A DNA stretch of 64,000 nt from Anaspis maculata. Its lineage: Eukaryota; Arthropoda; Insecta; Coleoptera; Scraptiidae. The DNA lies in NCBI GenBank assembly GCA_949128115.1, contig OX421963.1:1-64000 (forward strand), written 5' to 3'. Shown in pieces: positions 11,391-23,700 of the stretch (the stretch's first letter is position 1; every line of letters begins with the position of its first letter). A program made the position numbers and the translations under genes. The notes beneath the pieces are model-generated. The model was not told the origin of the DNA and did no database searches. It saw nothing but the letters and a program-made list of their open reading frames with translations.

Positions 11391-11525
11391 CAAATAAATA
11401 TCTTCCATGTCCGCTCTGCGCCTTCGTGGGGTGATACGTAAAATGCTGCAAAATTGCACCGACTTCATAGTAGGTACCCCCATTTGTCGAAATTTTTTTG
11501 TTTATGTATTATAATACAAGAATCA
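11391..11525. other. No gene; spacer
   Basis: Short spacer between the minisatellite cassette and a LINE-like 3' tail. Nothing is recognised. Confidence 0.3.
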
Positions 11526-11529
11526 TGAA

Positions 11530-12276
11530 GTGTGCATGGTTCATTATCTCGAAACGGTTTTGGATTTACCCAGATTGGAAGTCTTAACATTAAGGATATG
11601 AATTTTCATGTTGAATGTTACAGATCTGCCTTGTTGACACGCGAGATTAGATTACTTTTGATGTTGCCCAAGCAAGGGGCATTTTTTCGAGTGGTTGTCA
11701 CTGCCTGTTCTTGGTACGTTGAATTTCGTGAGAATTTCATCAGAATTTTAGATGTGAAACATGTCCTATTTGCAAGTTTAAGCCCGTGAATATGGTAACG
11801 ATGTAAAACTTCAGTTTCCGAGTGAAGTAAAGCCCCCCGGACGTTATAGTCTTTATGCTTGTGCTATATGAAGTCCCTCCAACTACTCGCTTGATCGATT
11901 TTCTCACCTACTATATTTCCGGCTATAATATGTCATGACTCTCCGTGTTTGTCCAACTGGTATCAATATAATTTCTCTTTGTAATGTAACTTACTATTGT
12001 AATTTGCCTCCTTGCCTACATTATTTCATGTTCTTTCTTTTTACTGCTTCTTTTTGACGCGCCTATGCATTTCTTAATTTCTGTTAGTTTTGTATCAACT
12101 TAATTGGTTCTTCTGTTTATTTTTTATCTTTTTTTTTTCATCAAGGCCATAAGGTAGACCAGATCTCTGTGACTTATGTTGTGGAGACTCTGATTACGGT
12201 CTTTTTAGTCACCATCTATTGATGTACACATGCTTTCTTTCTGTTTATGTTATTTTCTTTGGAGACTAATAAATTG

Positions 12277-12310
<34 letters not shown>
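11530..12310 (+). repeat. Probable LINE 3' end with (TTA)n tail
   Basis: The stretch ends in ACTAATAAATTGG followed by about ten TTA units (12278-12309). A short microsatellite tail after an untranslated T-rich region is characteristic of CR1/Jockey-type LINE 3' ends. No reverse-transcriptase coding sequence is preserved upstream; the 85-codon ORF at 11532-11789 is not recognised. A 5'-truncated LINE is the likely origin. Confidence 0.4.
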
Positions 12311-12311
<1 letters not shown>

Positions 12312-12540
12312 CCTGAGTTCCGCGTACCTAGCTAGGAACAGAGTGATTGCCCATTTACAACGCGTGCAGTTTTTGACACGGAGTGTAGATACTAGATAGA
12401 TACCAATTTTCAGAATGTTGTCAGTGCACCCCTTGTCAAAACCGATCTTTACAGTGGAGCTGCGAAGAGCTGTATATCGCCAGTATGCATTTTTTGGGAA
12501 GAGATTCCCGGAAATTCCCCACTATTTTGATTCTCTCAGT
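12311..12540. other. No gene; spacer before right arm
   Basis: Unremarkable noncoding sequence between the TTA tail and the inverted repeat arm. Confidence 0.3.
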
Positions 12541-13815
12541 TGACCCTGAAGTTTGTCACCCTTGTTCCGGGGATACCTACCTGTATATCAGAATAAAATC
12601 GCAAATCGACGTTTTTTCTTTTAATTTCACATTCACTTTATTACAAAGCTTGTATTACCTACATGCAGTAACCTGCACTGGTAAGTGAAAATACAGTTGA
12701 TTAGTTCAACTGCAAATTTTCTTCGGACAGCAGGTATTGATCATTGATCTCCGGAGGCTAAATATTTCGAGACTTCTGCTGTTTGACTTCGTGTGGTTGA
12801 TTTTGCAAAAGAAACTTCTTTCCACGCTGTGATTTTTGCCATCATAGATTGTACCTCGGTGTTGGTCAGCTCAAGTTCCTGTATTGAATGTTCATATGAA
12901 CAGGGTGGCGTCGTCCTGCTGTTTGCGATTCTACAAACACATGAAATTATGGTTGATTTGATTTTTCCGTAGCGCTCAATCATACCTTTTCTATCTACAA
13001 GAGATTGTGATGATTATTCGATGGTTTTGGTTCCTTGGCCCTGGATATTTTCGGTTGGTTACGCCCCTTCAGGCGTTGGTAGCTGATCCGCGTTGTGCCT
13101 GATGTGTTGCTGCTGTAGTAGAAGAGAGATTGCACTTGGATGTCGTGCAGTCAGCCTGTTTATGTATTGACCTTTTTCCACAATTTGGGCAATTTTCAAT
13201 TTATAAAATATTTATAACAATAATGGGACATAACGACATAACGTCAAAATTTTGACGAGAGACAGTGACGCCAACTGAAATGCAAACGAAAGAAAAGCAC
13301 TGACAGAGCAATGGGAACATGCGGCGTTGCCGGATGCTCTTCAAAAAATAAATCTCTCAGTGTGTGCCACTGCGCGTGAGTGATTAATTTTTCCCGTGCT
13401 GAGAGATTTATTTTTTTATGAGTTAGTTAGGGTTAGAGTGAAAATTTGTGCGTAACTTATAGAGTAAGTTCGAAAGTTCCTATAAATAACAAGGCAAATG
13501 TATAAATAAGTCCAATAATTTCAATAAGAGCAGATCGAAATTAATATATGGCAGGGGTTTTTATATTGTCCACAACGGCGCGCAGGCACTATGAATATTT
13601 GGTGAAAACGTTTTAGTCGAGCTTTTATATAGATTTTGCGCTGAGTTTTTTTTTAACTACCTCTGTTTCTGTCAATAAGTGCAGAATAGTTTTAAATAAG
13701 CACAACATTTGTATATAAATCTGGACATTTTATAAATAAGTTGCCTGATTTTCATAAAAGTGTGCAAAAAATAAATCTCTCGGAGAATTTCTATTATGTC
13801 CACGACGGCGTTCCA
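12541..13815 (-). repeat. Right terminal inverted repeat arm
   Basis: Reverse-complement copy of 282-1552, ending GGCGTTCCA followed by TA. The copied ORF (12741-12983, minus) has exactly the same 80-residue translation as the left one, so the arms are either young or kept alike by gene conversion. The outer end directly abuts the foldback element 13818-16277. Confidence 0.75.
12741..12983 (-). CDS. 80-residue ORF in right arm, unknown
   Basis: Inverted copy of the ORF at 1114-1356 with the same translation, reading toward the centre of the 13.5 kb unit. Function not recognised; see the left copy for the caveat that conservation reflects arm identity. Confidence 0.25.
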   Translation of the reverse strand: MIERYGKIKSTIISCVCRIANSRTTPPCSYEHSIQELELTNTEVQSMMAKITAWKEVSFAKSTTRSQTAEVSKYLASGDQ

Positions 13816-13817
13816 TA

Positions 13818-16277
13818 GTAGCCGCGGTATACTCTGATATTTGGAAGAATACGGCATTTGATGAAGAAGCAATTTCCTTCCGCAGGATTGCTCTTCAGGG
13901 TTCTTAGAGTCGATCCATCCAGAGCACCAAAAAAATCATCCCTTGGAGGGGCTGCAGGAGCCCCTCAAAATTTGGGGTGCAAGAACTTCCTATCAAATCA
14001 CCGTTGATTATAGCTATATCTATGTTAAAGGAGCATACATCTCTATAGTGAATATTGACAGCATTGGTTCTTCCACTTTGGTCATTCGTCGCACTTGTTC
14101 AAAAAAATCTATTTTCATCTTCTTCTCCATGGAAAACAATGTTGTATTAACATGTTTTGTATCATTTCCCATGGATTCGCAGTCGCTTCATCCATATATG
14201 AAGTCACAATTTCGATATTGACATTTAACGAAGAACAGTCCACTAAAAAGTGCACCTTTTTGTGATGTCAAATTCAACAGCTGTCATCTGCATTTTCCCT
14301 CACCTTTTATTTCAATCAGTAGTAGTACATACGTTGGATAGTTGAAGTATTTTTCAACTGTTTCCATTGAGATTGAATCTACAAATTTGCGTGGAACTCA
14401 AAAATCAGTTTTTCTTCCCACCCGGCGCCTCACATTGGGACGAAAATGACAATTTCCGACCAAAACCCTGTAACTCTGTGAAGTTGTCACATTTCAGATC
14501 CTGATTAGAAGAAAAACCATGAAAAAATCAACTGATGAATTAGGGTTGTTCTTATATAGGGGATGAAAATCTAAAGAACCAACAAAAAATCTAAAAATTC
14601 GGATTCATATAGAATATTAGCTCAGAATTGATGGGAAAATATTTAAAAAACTCCATTCATAATCAGGAGTTGTTTCAAGGGATGGGAATCTAAAGTCCTG
14701 GGAAGAATTCTGAAATTTCAGTTTTTTCTAGAATTTGACCACAAAATTGAAGAAAAAAAATTCAATAAAAACATGATGTATGGATGTACCTATGTGTGTA
14801 TGTAGATAACGGACGGAATAACATGTTCTATGACGTGTGTCCAGAAATGGAGTGTAACGGCCGCGGTGAAGTTTGTTGAAGCAGTGTGAAAAATGAGAAA
14901 AAAAGCCATTAATTTCGACAAAGTGCTCATTCCCCGAGACCCTGTCATTCTGAGTCTTGAATAAATGGAGTTTGATTTGATTTTCAGCAAATACGTACCC
15001 AGACCCGGGCAGGCTCTGAATTTGATTTCTATCGAAAATTCATAATTTCAGGAGGTTATTAAGTCTTAAAAAGTAAGTAGAGTGCACTCACAAAACATAT
15101 ACCAGACACGTAAAATACCGGAGACCGGAGGTAATCAGGTACCTACAAATTGGCTATTACAGATTAGCTGCAGGTTTAGAGATATATCCAATAAAAATTG
15201 TACAGGTGAAATACAACAATTAGAGAAACAAATTCTCTCAAAAAAAGTGATGCCGTCTATTATCCACATACATACATATGTACATACACACATACACCCA
15301 TGCATTATGTTTCAAATTAATACTTACTTTTTTTTCCAATTTTGTGGTCAAATTCTGTAAATATCTAAAGTTTCAGATCTTTTTTCAGTTATTCAGATTC
15401 CCATCTCTCAGAACAGCTCGAAATTCTTATTGGGATTTTTTTTAATATTTTTCCATCAATTCGGTGGTAACATTCTATATGAATCTGAATTTTTAGAATT
15501 ATTGTTGGTTATTTACATTTCTATCCCCCAAAAACAACCCCAATTCATCAGTGAGATTTTTTGCAAGGTTTTTCTTGTAATCATGATCTGAAATTTGACA
15601 GCTCCACAGAGTTACAGGGTCTCAGCCGAAAATTGTCATTTTCGTCTCACTGTGAGGCACCGGGCGGGAAGAAAAACTGATTTTTTGAGTTCCACGCAAG
15701 TTTGGAGGTTCAATTTCAATGGAAACAGTTGGAAACCACTTCAGACTATGCAATCTATGTATTTTCACCAATTAAGTTGGGAGGGAAAATGCAAATGATA
15801 GCTATTGAATTTGACATCACAAAAAGGTGCACTTTTTTGTGAGCTGTTCTTCGTAAAATGCCAATATCGGAATTTTGACTTCATATATGAATGAAACGAC
15901 TGCGAATTCATAGGAAATGGTACAAAACATGTCAATACAACCTCATTTTCCATGATGAAAAAGATAAAATTTGATTATTTTGACCAGGTGAAGAAAATAT
16001 TTTTTTGCAAAGGCGACGAATGTCCAAGTGAAGAAACCAATGCTGTCAATATTCACTTTAGAGTTGTATGCTCCCTTTGAGATAAATTTAGCAATCATCA
16101 ACGGTGATTTGGTGGGGAGCTCTTGCACCCCAAACTTTGAGGGGCTCCTGCAGCCCCCCTAAGAGATAATTCTTTAGGTGCTCTGAATGGATCGACTTCA
16201 AGCACCCTGAAGAGTAATCTTGCAAAAAGAAATTGCTTCTCCATTAAGTGCCGTATTTCCACACCAACCCCGGCCAC
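13818..16277. mobile_element. 2.46 kb foldback element
   Basis: The ends GTAGCCGCGG...CCCCGGCCAC are imperfect inverted repeats flanked by TA (13816-13817, 16278-16279). The arms pair over about 900 bp: for example GCAGGAGCCCCTCAAAATTT near 13954 with the complement near 16130, and GGATGTACCTATGTGTGT near 14776 with ACATACACACATACACCC near 15285. A non-palindromic core lies at about 14850-15230. The left TA is also the right border of the 13.5 kb unit. No transposase; short ORFs in the arms are mirrored and not credible. Confidence 0.65.
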
Positions 16278-16279
16278 TA

Positions 16280-16920
16280 TATGGTAATTGGTTCGTCACA
16301 TACCTAGCAGGAGGTCGGGAAGTGACCCATTGTCGACCTCCCGAGAAAGTAAAGAAATGGTAGCTTTAGAAGGGGAATTTCAAAATATGCATCCAACCAA
16401 ACAATAAGTGTGTTAATCAGTACTTCCTGAACCACGTTTCAGCAAAATTATTCGGCCCATCTGGAAGTTATGACAACAAGTTAATTTTCAGAATTCAACT
16501 TTTGAACGCTTGTAATCCTGCAAGCTGAGTACATGGTTGTGAGTAAAATAGTATCCATACTCTCGACGGTAAATACATCATTCCAGCTTCGGGCTAGAGC
16601 CTCCAGGCTTAGAGCAGTAATGATGTACTTCCCGTCTCGGTATGTAGCTCACGATCACTCAATAAGAGTTTTTGTTCATATGAAGCATGACAAAACCAAC
16701 ATGGACATCAACGTTAATCATTCGTGGGAGCTTTTGTGGAAAGTAAGCGATGGAAATAAGTGGTGGGTGGGCAAGCTCTGATGTGCACTGGTACCTAAGC
16801 TAAAGATGCGGGGCCTAAAATTTCAAACCCAACGTACGGATCTTGAGCTGGAGGGAGTGAAGACCTCTCTTATTCAAAAAAATCGTCGTCATGTCTGCCG
16901 CGGGACTTCTCATTCTAACC
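16280..16920. other. No gene recognised
   Basis: Noncoding flank between the foldback and a LINE fragment. The ORFs 16533-16781 and 16806-17015 are not recognisable; the latter runs into the LINE in the wrong frame. Confidence 0.35.
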
Positions 16921-16929
16921 AATTGGCCA

Positions 16930-17940
16930 TCCTTGCTGCAACGTTTTCCTTGTTTTTGTCGAATTTGAGAAGGCCTTCGACTCCATACATCGGGGCTGCT
17001 TGCAGGTCATTTTGAAAGATATTGGTTGCCCTCCCAAAACTGTGTCGTTGATCAGAGAACTCGACACTGGAGACACCTGTCGAGTTTCACACATTGGAAA
17101 TCTGAGCGAGAAAATGAGTCTTGAGACTGGGGTGAAGCAGGGATGCGTCCTGTCACCCCTCCTTTTCAACATCGTTCTGAACCATGTAATGAAGAAAGTC
17201 TCCATCAAGCAGAACGAATAGCGTGGAACTTTCACCGAAGACTGGAAGATCTTTACTATGCGGATGACATATTATGTTTGTTGTCCTCAACTTGAGATGG
17301 GATGAGAGCCAAGCTGTGCATGCTCTCCATAGAAGCTAGAAAAGTGGGACTCGAGATCGACACCCTGAAACTGAAGAGCATGCGAATCAACGAGAGAAAA
17401 CAGAATGCATTTGCAGTGGAAAACGAAAGACTTGAAGAGGTAGCCGAGCTCACTCACCTAGGAAGTGTAAAAGCAAGACATGGGGAAGCGGATGCAGATA
17501 TGCAGTCACGAATAACGGAAGAACATCTGGCGCCTATTGCAGTTGTCAAACTACGCATTTTCAACTCAAATGTCAAGTCTGTTCTGCTACACGGGTGTGA
17601 GACGTGGAAAATGACAAAAAAGACAGAATATCAACTCCAGGTTTGTGTTGATAAATGCCTGAAGAAGATAATGAAGATCTTTTGGCCAGAACGAATACCA
17701 CATAAAGAACTGTGTCAAATTACCTACCAGGAAAAACTCAACCTTCAGATCAAACGGCGAAAGTGGGGATGGATAGGCCACACGTTGAGAAGTATCGATG
17801 ATCCCATAGCAAATAAAGCTCTGGATTTTAACCCCTCCACAAGGTACACGTGAAAAAGGAAAGCCAAAAGTGACATGGAGAAGAACGATCGTGGAGGAGG
17901 CGAACAAGGAGGGAAAATCATGGAACGAGGTGAAAGTGCC
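16930..17940 (+). pseudogene. LINE reverse transcriptase fragment, RTE-like
   Basis: Reading frames carry, in order: an AFDSIHRG block (near 16975; motif A region), GVKQGCVLSPLLFN (near 17130; the fingers/palm B motif of LINE RT), the catalytic YYADD (17254-17268) in the next frame, then NVKSVLLHGCETW and RRKWGWIGHTLR near the C-terminus, and finally a GKPKVTWRRT tail. The tail and SVLLHGCETW motifs are typical of RTE-like LINE proteins. There is a frame change near 17225, a TGA at about 17293-17295 and another break near 17850. The endonuclease is missing, so this is a 5'-truncated, dead copy. Confidence 0.75.
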
Positions 17941-17949
17941 GTCTCAGAA

Positions 17950-18249
17950 CAGAATCAGATGGTACGGACGTTAGCGGCACATATCAGGACCAACCTTGCA
18001 TTTCATTTCGATGCAAAACGCTTTCGCATGTGAGTATAAGGTATCTACAAGAAGTGGTGCCCCGATGGGACTCGCGACTGGCGTGCATCCTAAGAGGTCG
18101 AAGATCCAAAAAAATCACCTTTTTTGAAATCGTTGCTTTTTTATACTTTTTTCGCTAGACTGTTATGTTTTTGATGTCGAAGAGCACAATGCATCAAGTT
18201 TCCAGAACTTGTCATGCACCAGTGGCGTACCAGATGACTGCGAAGGGGC
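17950..18249. other. No gene; spacer
   Basis: Noncoding. It contains CAGTGGCGTACCAG at about 18219, which resembles ends of insect DNA transposons, just before the next palindrome. Confidence 0.3.
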
Positions 18250-19540
18250 CGAGGTGCGATTCTTCACAAGTCTTATGGTAAACCGCAACTAGCACTGTTT
18301 TTTGACATGTTTAGTATCATTTCTGACCAAATCACATATTTTGATTCCAAAAATAAGTATGAAATTTTGATAAAGACGTGTTTAAACTGGTTTTATCAGA
18401 AGAAACATGATTTTTTTTTCACCCTCAAAATTGATGTTTTGTAATTCTACTTCTACCATTGTTCAATGTTATTATAACTATGAATTTGATTTGTTCAGTT
18501 TCTTTGTGCTATTTCACAAAAATATCATCTGCTGAACTTTTTTACTATTTCCACAAAGTCACGGAGTAATTTTGCCTCTTGAGAGGTACCTATCATGTCA
18601 AAGCTTGATGTGACGAAACGTGCTATTTCACAGATAAAAATAGGCTAGGGTCAAAATGTAGCTTTAATTTGATACTTTATCCATTTCAAAGCATGAAAAT
18701 AGTTCTTTCTATCGAACAGCATCAAGAAAACCAGAATCGGAGCCGTATTTTAGTCATGACATCATTTTCGTTCCGACATTACGGAACAAATTTCTGAAAA
18801 AACGCGAAGTTTCGACCTATAAATTTGTCGTTTTTGAGCTCCATTCCCATTGTGGTTCAAAACACCGATGATCACAATTTTGACATAGATTATTCAATTG
18901 AACTATTTTATAGATGAATTTCATACACCAGAAGTTTCCATCGATGTTACAAAGTGACACGATAGTTTTGTTCCAAAACGTGTATCATGGAGGAATTTAA
19001 TTCCAAAAGCTCGCAATGTCGGAAGAAAAAGGATGTCATGATTAAAATACGACTTCGATTTCTTTTTTTTTTTTATTTTGTTCGATAGAGAAAACTATTT
19101 CCATGCCTTGAAATGGATAAAGTAACAAATCAACGCTACATTTTGATCCTAGCCTAATTTTTTCCGTGAAATAGCCCGTTTCGTCACATCAAGCTTAGAC
19201 ATGATACATCTCAAGAAACAAATTCATTCTGTGACTTTTTGAAAACGAACAAAAAGTTCAAAAAATGATATTTTGGTGTTAAATAGCCCAAAACTAATTG
19301 CCCAAGTCAAAATTATAGTTATAATAACATTGGACAGTGATGGAGGCAGTATTACAAAATATCAATTTTGAGGGTTGAAAAAACATGTTTTTTCTGATAA
19401 AACCGATTTAAACACGGCTCTATCAGAATTTCATACTTATTTTTGGAAACGGAATGCTCGATTTGGTCGGAAATGACACCAAACATGTCAAAAATTGTGT
19501 TAGTAACGGCTTACCATAAGTCTGTGGAATTGTGCGTTCT
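18250..19540. repeat. Foldback, about 640 bp arms
   Basis: The arms pair from GTGCGATTCTTCACAAG (18254) to CTGTGGAATTGTGCG (about 19521), through CCAAAAATAAGTATGAAATT against its complement near 19435, ATTTCAAAGCATG against CATGCCTTGAAAT, and GTATTTTAGTCATGACATC against GATGTCATGATTAAAATAC. The centre is near 18895. It is diverged (roughly one change per ten bases by eye), so older than the 8865-10409 element. No coding sequence. Confidence 0.65.
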
Positions 19541-20969
19541 TGTGTCGAGAATAATTATCACAGTAAGAAAATTTGATTATTCTCAATTTGGTGTGTCTCA
19601 AGGCTATTTGAAATTTCAAATGAGGGCAGGGTGGGGGCAAAGGAAATGAGTATCACTTCATAATACCTGGATGATGGAGTAATACTTGTACACATCCTCA
19701 TAGAAGCTACATATTTTCCTGTGCCCAATATCGTTGAAATGATGAGGCATAATCAGCTTTCAAAGGGCCGGTCGCATGATTCGTTCGAAAGGGTTTGTTT
19801 ACAAATACGCGTGAAAATGGCCGGATTTGGCTGTTTACCTAATTCACATTTCGCACCTTGTTGTAGTAGTAGGACTAGTGGGTAATCGCGTTAGCCCAAT
19901 ACCTGCCTGCCAGACAAGCACGGCAACAAAGGACCGATTCTTGTTGTGATTGAGGATTATCCTGTACCCCATCTCAAAGGTGGTCGAGCTCTGGCTTCCA
20001 AGAGGCGACCCCAAAGTTATGCATTGTTGTCCAAAAAGAATCCGCACACACTGGATACGTCATTCAAAAATTTTCATTCACGGTTTGTGCTCGGAGAGTG
20101 GTCCTTCCAGATTCCCATAAATTTCGATATCATAGATATCATACAATGCATGATACGCAGGTGCTTAAAAAAATCTGTAGTATCCTGTCTAGGAACCTAT
20201 TGAGATTTTCGAGGCTTTCCTTCTGGTGAGAAGTTGAGATTTGAAAACAAGATCGAAAAGAACGGCAGTATCTCCTCAATATAGAAATAATATTGAACTC
20301 TTATGATAGATTCTTTCCTGCTAGTGCATCGACTGATTTTTTTAGAAAACTCCAAGTGATATCGCAAATAGATTACACTGGGCGTCGTGTAGACTATTTT
20401 CAAATGCGACAAATGCTGAGTTTGCTCATCAAGCTTCAGTCCGCTTTGAATGATGGATCGGATTCGATACCGAAGGTCAGGGTTGGGTAGGTGAATCACG
20501 TTGTATGTAAAAAAAGTAAATTACGTGTTTTTTTCACGCGTAAATCACCACGTAATTCACCTCATGATTTTTTACGCGTGAAAAACTAGCGTCAAAAACT
20601 GAAATAATGTCAAGGTGACATGGAAACCCAAAAACCAAAAAATCTCTGATTTTTTTCCAATTTTATGTGAAATGAGTGTCCTTTGTAAGAAAAATAATTC
20701 AGAAATAACACTATATCTATCTTTGTTAGTTTACCCAAGGAAAGGCTTCATTTGATTTGTCTCGGCTGGAAAGGCAAATTGAAGTCCAAGGCAAGAAATT
20801 TATGAAATGAAATGAAATGAAGTCGAATTTTTTTATTGAAAGTTTTTTTTTCCACTTCTTCTATAGTTACAAAGTTCAATGATCAATTAATTAACAATAT
20901 AAACACCTCAGCTTTACAATAATTCACAACATTCTCTCTCGCAGTAATTTGTCATGCGCTTTATGGCAA
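19541..20969. other. No gene; small hairpin near 20510-20590
   Basis: Noncoding. TTTTTTCACGCGTAAA and TTTTTTACGCGTGAAAAA at about 20526-20587 form a small hairpin. (GAAAT)n-like slippage lies at 20803-20820. The 3' flank of the BEL/Pao remnant starts at about 20960; an LTR could not be recognised. Confidence 0.35.
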
Positions 20970-23700
20970 TTACTTTCTATTATAAATTATATCCAGAATA
21001 CATAATTTTGATACAGGTCTTCTCAGAATACTTCCGCTTGCCATTTTTATATCCACGACTCCCACCCGACCGTCTCTGGCTGGGTGTAGCCTCAATACTC
21101 TTTCTCTTGGCCAAGTGTTACGGGGTCCACTGGAGTTCACCACGATCACGATATTATCTTCTTCAATCTTCGTCGCATCCCTTTGCCATTTGTTTCTTAC
21201 GATGAGAAAGGGCATAAACTCATAGGTCCAGCGTTGCCAAAACAAATCACTAAATTTCTGTGCTGCTTTCCACTTCGAAAGTAAATTCAAGACTTTTCCG
21301 TTCATTTTGTGCAGGGCAGTGCAGCATAACCAGGTCCAATGAGGAAGTGATTTGGAGTCAGAGCTTCAGCGTCTTCAGAGTCGAGCGATACATGCGTCAG
21401 AGGTCTTGAATTGACGATGTTTTCCACTTTGGCAAGCAAAGTTCCGAGAACATATTCTTGAGGATATCTTGTTTCCAAAATGTCATACAAAACTTTTTCA
21501 GTTGATTGAATTAATTTTTCCCAAACACCTCCCATGTGCGGTGGAGCAGGTGGGTTAAATTTCCATAATATATTTTTCGATGAACAAAATTTGGTAACTT
21601 CACTCTGTCTTAGTTCTTGAAGAGCATCAGATAGTCTTTTTTCAGCTGATCAGAAGCTTGTTCCGTTATCACTGTAGAGTTCTCCAGGAAATCCTCTTCG
21701 ACATCCAAAGGTTTGCAAGACATGGATGAATTCATCTGTAGATGAAACGTGCGCTACTTCCAGATGTACAGCTCTTGTGACCATGCATGTGAAGATGACA
21801 CCGTAACGTTTTTCGTGGCTTCTTTTCACCGTGACCAATATTGGACCGAAATAATCCACGCCAGTTCTTATGAAGGGTCTCACTGTTGGTTCCAATCTAC
21901 ATAGCGGTAGCTGTCCCATCATTAGTGTCTTTGGTATCGTTCTTCGATTTTTACATTTTTGACATCTGGTGATAACACTCTCCACGGCTTGTCGTCCACG
22001 TAGAATCCAAACCTTTTGTCTCAAATTATTTATCAGTGTTTCTTGTCCTTGATGACTGTTCTCTGCGTGAAAATGTTGAATGAGTAGTTTCGTGACTCTG
22101 TGGTTGGGTTCAATGACGATCGGTCTTTTAAATCCAATTCAATATTGTGGTAAATTGTCAAGTCTTCCTTTTAAACGTAGTAGTCCGTCTTCGTCCAGTT
22201 CACAGGATAAATTGTTCAGTCTGCTGCTTTTGCGTATGTCATTTTGATGTCTTGAACTGTTGATTTCTTCCAAAAATGCGTCCAATTGTATCTTTCTGAA
22301 TAGGAGTTTCTCAGCATTAGAATTTTCATGGCTCTCCAGTTCTACAACATTTCCGAATAATGTTGCCATTTTCTGCTTTTGCGGAAGTTCCAAAATATTA
22401 TTCTTGGTCATGTACCGCATGTTACGCTTTCTCTTACAGTTTGCAATGAACCCCAGCATCCAACATGTAGACCGAAGAAGTCTAGTCCATTTCGAAAATC
22501 TTTCTGGTTCTGGAATGTCCGGGCTTGATTTTACAGTGTTGAAGAAAACGTAGTCCTTCCTCTCTTCTAAGATGTCGTCGTTGACTCGTACCTTCCCTTC
22601 CTTTTCTTTGGGTCAGTCTTCTGATGGCAACTGCAAGAATGTCGGTCCAGGTAACCACCTGCTTTGTTTAGAGAAGTCCAATTTATGGAGTCTCTTTGTA
22701 GCTTCGTCAGCAACATTCTCTCAAGAAGGTACGTATTTCCATTGTTCAGAATTTGTCAAGTTTTGGATTTCACCTGGACGTTGGGCTACGAAGACTTTGA
22801 ATCTTTGTGTTTCGGATTGAATCCAATACAATACTGTTTTTGAATCAGTCCAGTAATAGACTTTCTTGATCTCCAGATTCAGATTAGCTTTCAAGTAGTG
22901 TCCCAAACGTGCTTCTAGGCATAGATACTGGTTTTGAAGGTGTCACGCGAGATTTGGCGTTCGCAAATGCAATTTTCATCTTGTCCTCTCTTTGGCACCG
23001 TAAATATCCCACACAACAGTAAGCTCGTTCAATGGCATCGCAAAAAATGTGGAGTTGAATTTCACTTTCATTTCTGTCCAACGTGGAATACTGTCTTGGA
23101 ATCTTGAATTAAAAAATAGTTGTTGAGTCCGACAGCCACAATAACCATTTTTCATTCAGTCTGTCCGTCATTTCATCATCCCATCCGAGCTGATGTCTTC
23201 AAATATCTTGCAGGAGAACTTTCCCTTGAATTAGAAAGTTTGATAGGAATCCCAAAGGATCCAATATAGACATCACAACTTTTGAAATCTCTCTCTTGGT
23301 TGGACGTCTTGTCTTTTCCAGAATATCTTTATGTATCTTGTGAAATTTAGTTCCAAACGTAAAAGTGTCTTCATGTGGATTCCAGAAAACACCAAGAATT
23401 CTTTCTGTATTTAACTCTACATCCTTGCTGGTTGCCGCATCTCCTCTGGATTTCAATGAAGGATCGATGTCATGTGCCTCCGCTGAATTTGATACTCAAT
23501 CACAAAGCATAAATCCTCCTTTGGAATGAACATAAATGACGTCTTCAATCAGTTTTTTTGGCTTCTGCGACGGAATCTGCTCCTCCAAGATTGTCGTCCA
23601 TGTAATGTTCTTCTATTATTGCTTTAGCAGCTTTCGGATGATCCATTCTCGAACTCACGTGCATTTCTGTTTTTCGCTTCTTGTGCTAGACAAGGTCCAT
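20970..23700 (-). pseudogene. BEL/Pao retrotransposon pol (5' truncated)
   Basis: Read on the minus strand, the order is that of BEL/Pao pol. RT active site HYMDD-like with NLGGAD lies near 23560-23610; the RT thumb and LDPLGF region at 23199-23456; RNase H (FCDA at about 23040, then WTDSKTVLYWI near 22840) follows. The integrase zinc-binding region with RCQKCK lies near 21950, the integrase core with GVDYFGP and SDNGT at 21650-21900, NSRPLTHV and LTPNHFLIG near 21330-21420, and the Pao C-terminal domain with RWTYEF, RNKW and GRVGVVDIK at 20970-21305. Frame changes occur near 22900 and 21303, with stops near 22137, 21648 and 22720. Gag, protease and the RT N-terminus are absent past 23700. 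Dead copy. Confidence 0.85.

Larger units (their letters stand above)
282..13815. mobile_element. 13.5 kb unit with 1.27 kb terminal inverted repeats
   Basis: The sequence 282-1552 is repeated in inverted orientation at 12541-13815. Paired positions sum to 14097 over most of the arm, so there are essentially no indels; a 4 bp GTAG insertion in the right arm near 12580 is the only one noticed. The termini read TGGAACGCC...GGCGTTCCA and each is bordered by TA (280-281 and 13816-13817), consistent with a TA target duplication. Inside are about 11 kb with other repeats but no recognisable transposase. It could be one large non-autonomous DNA transposon, or two inverted copies of a shorter element enclosing a passenger segment. 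The superfamily is unknown; TA targets suggest Tc1/mariner-like integration but the long arms are unusual. Confidence 0.65.
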
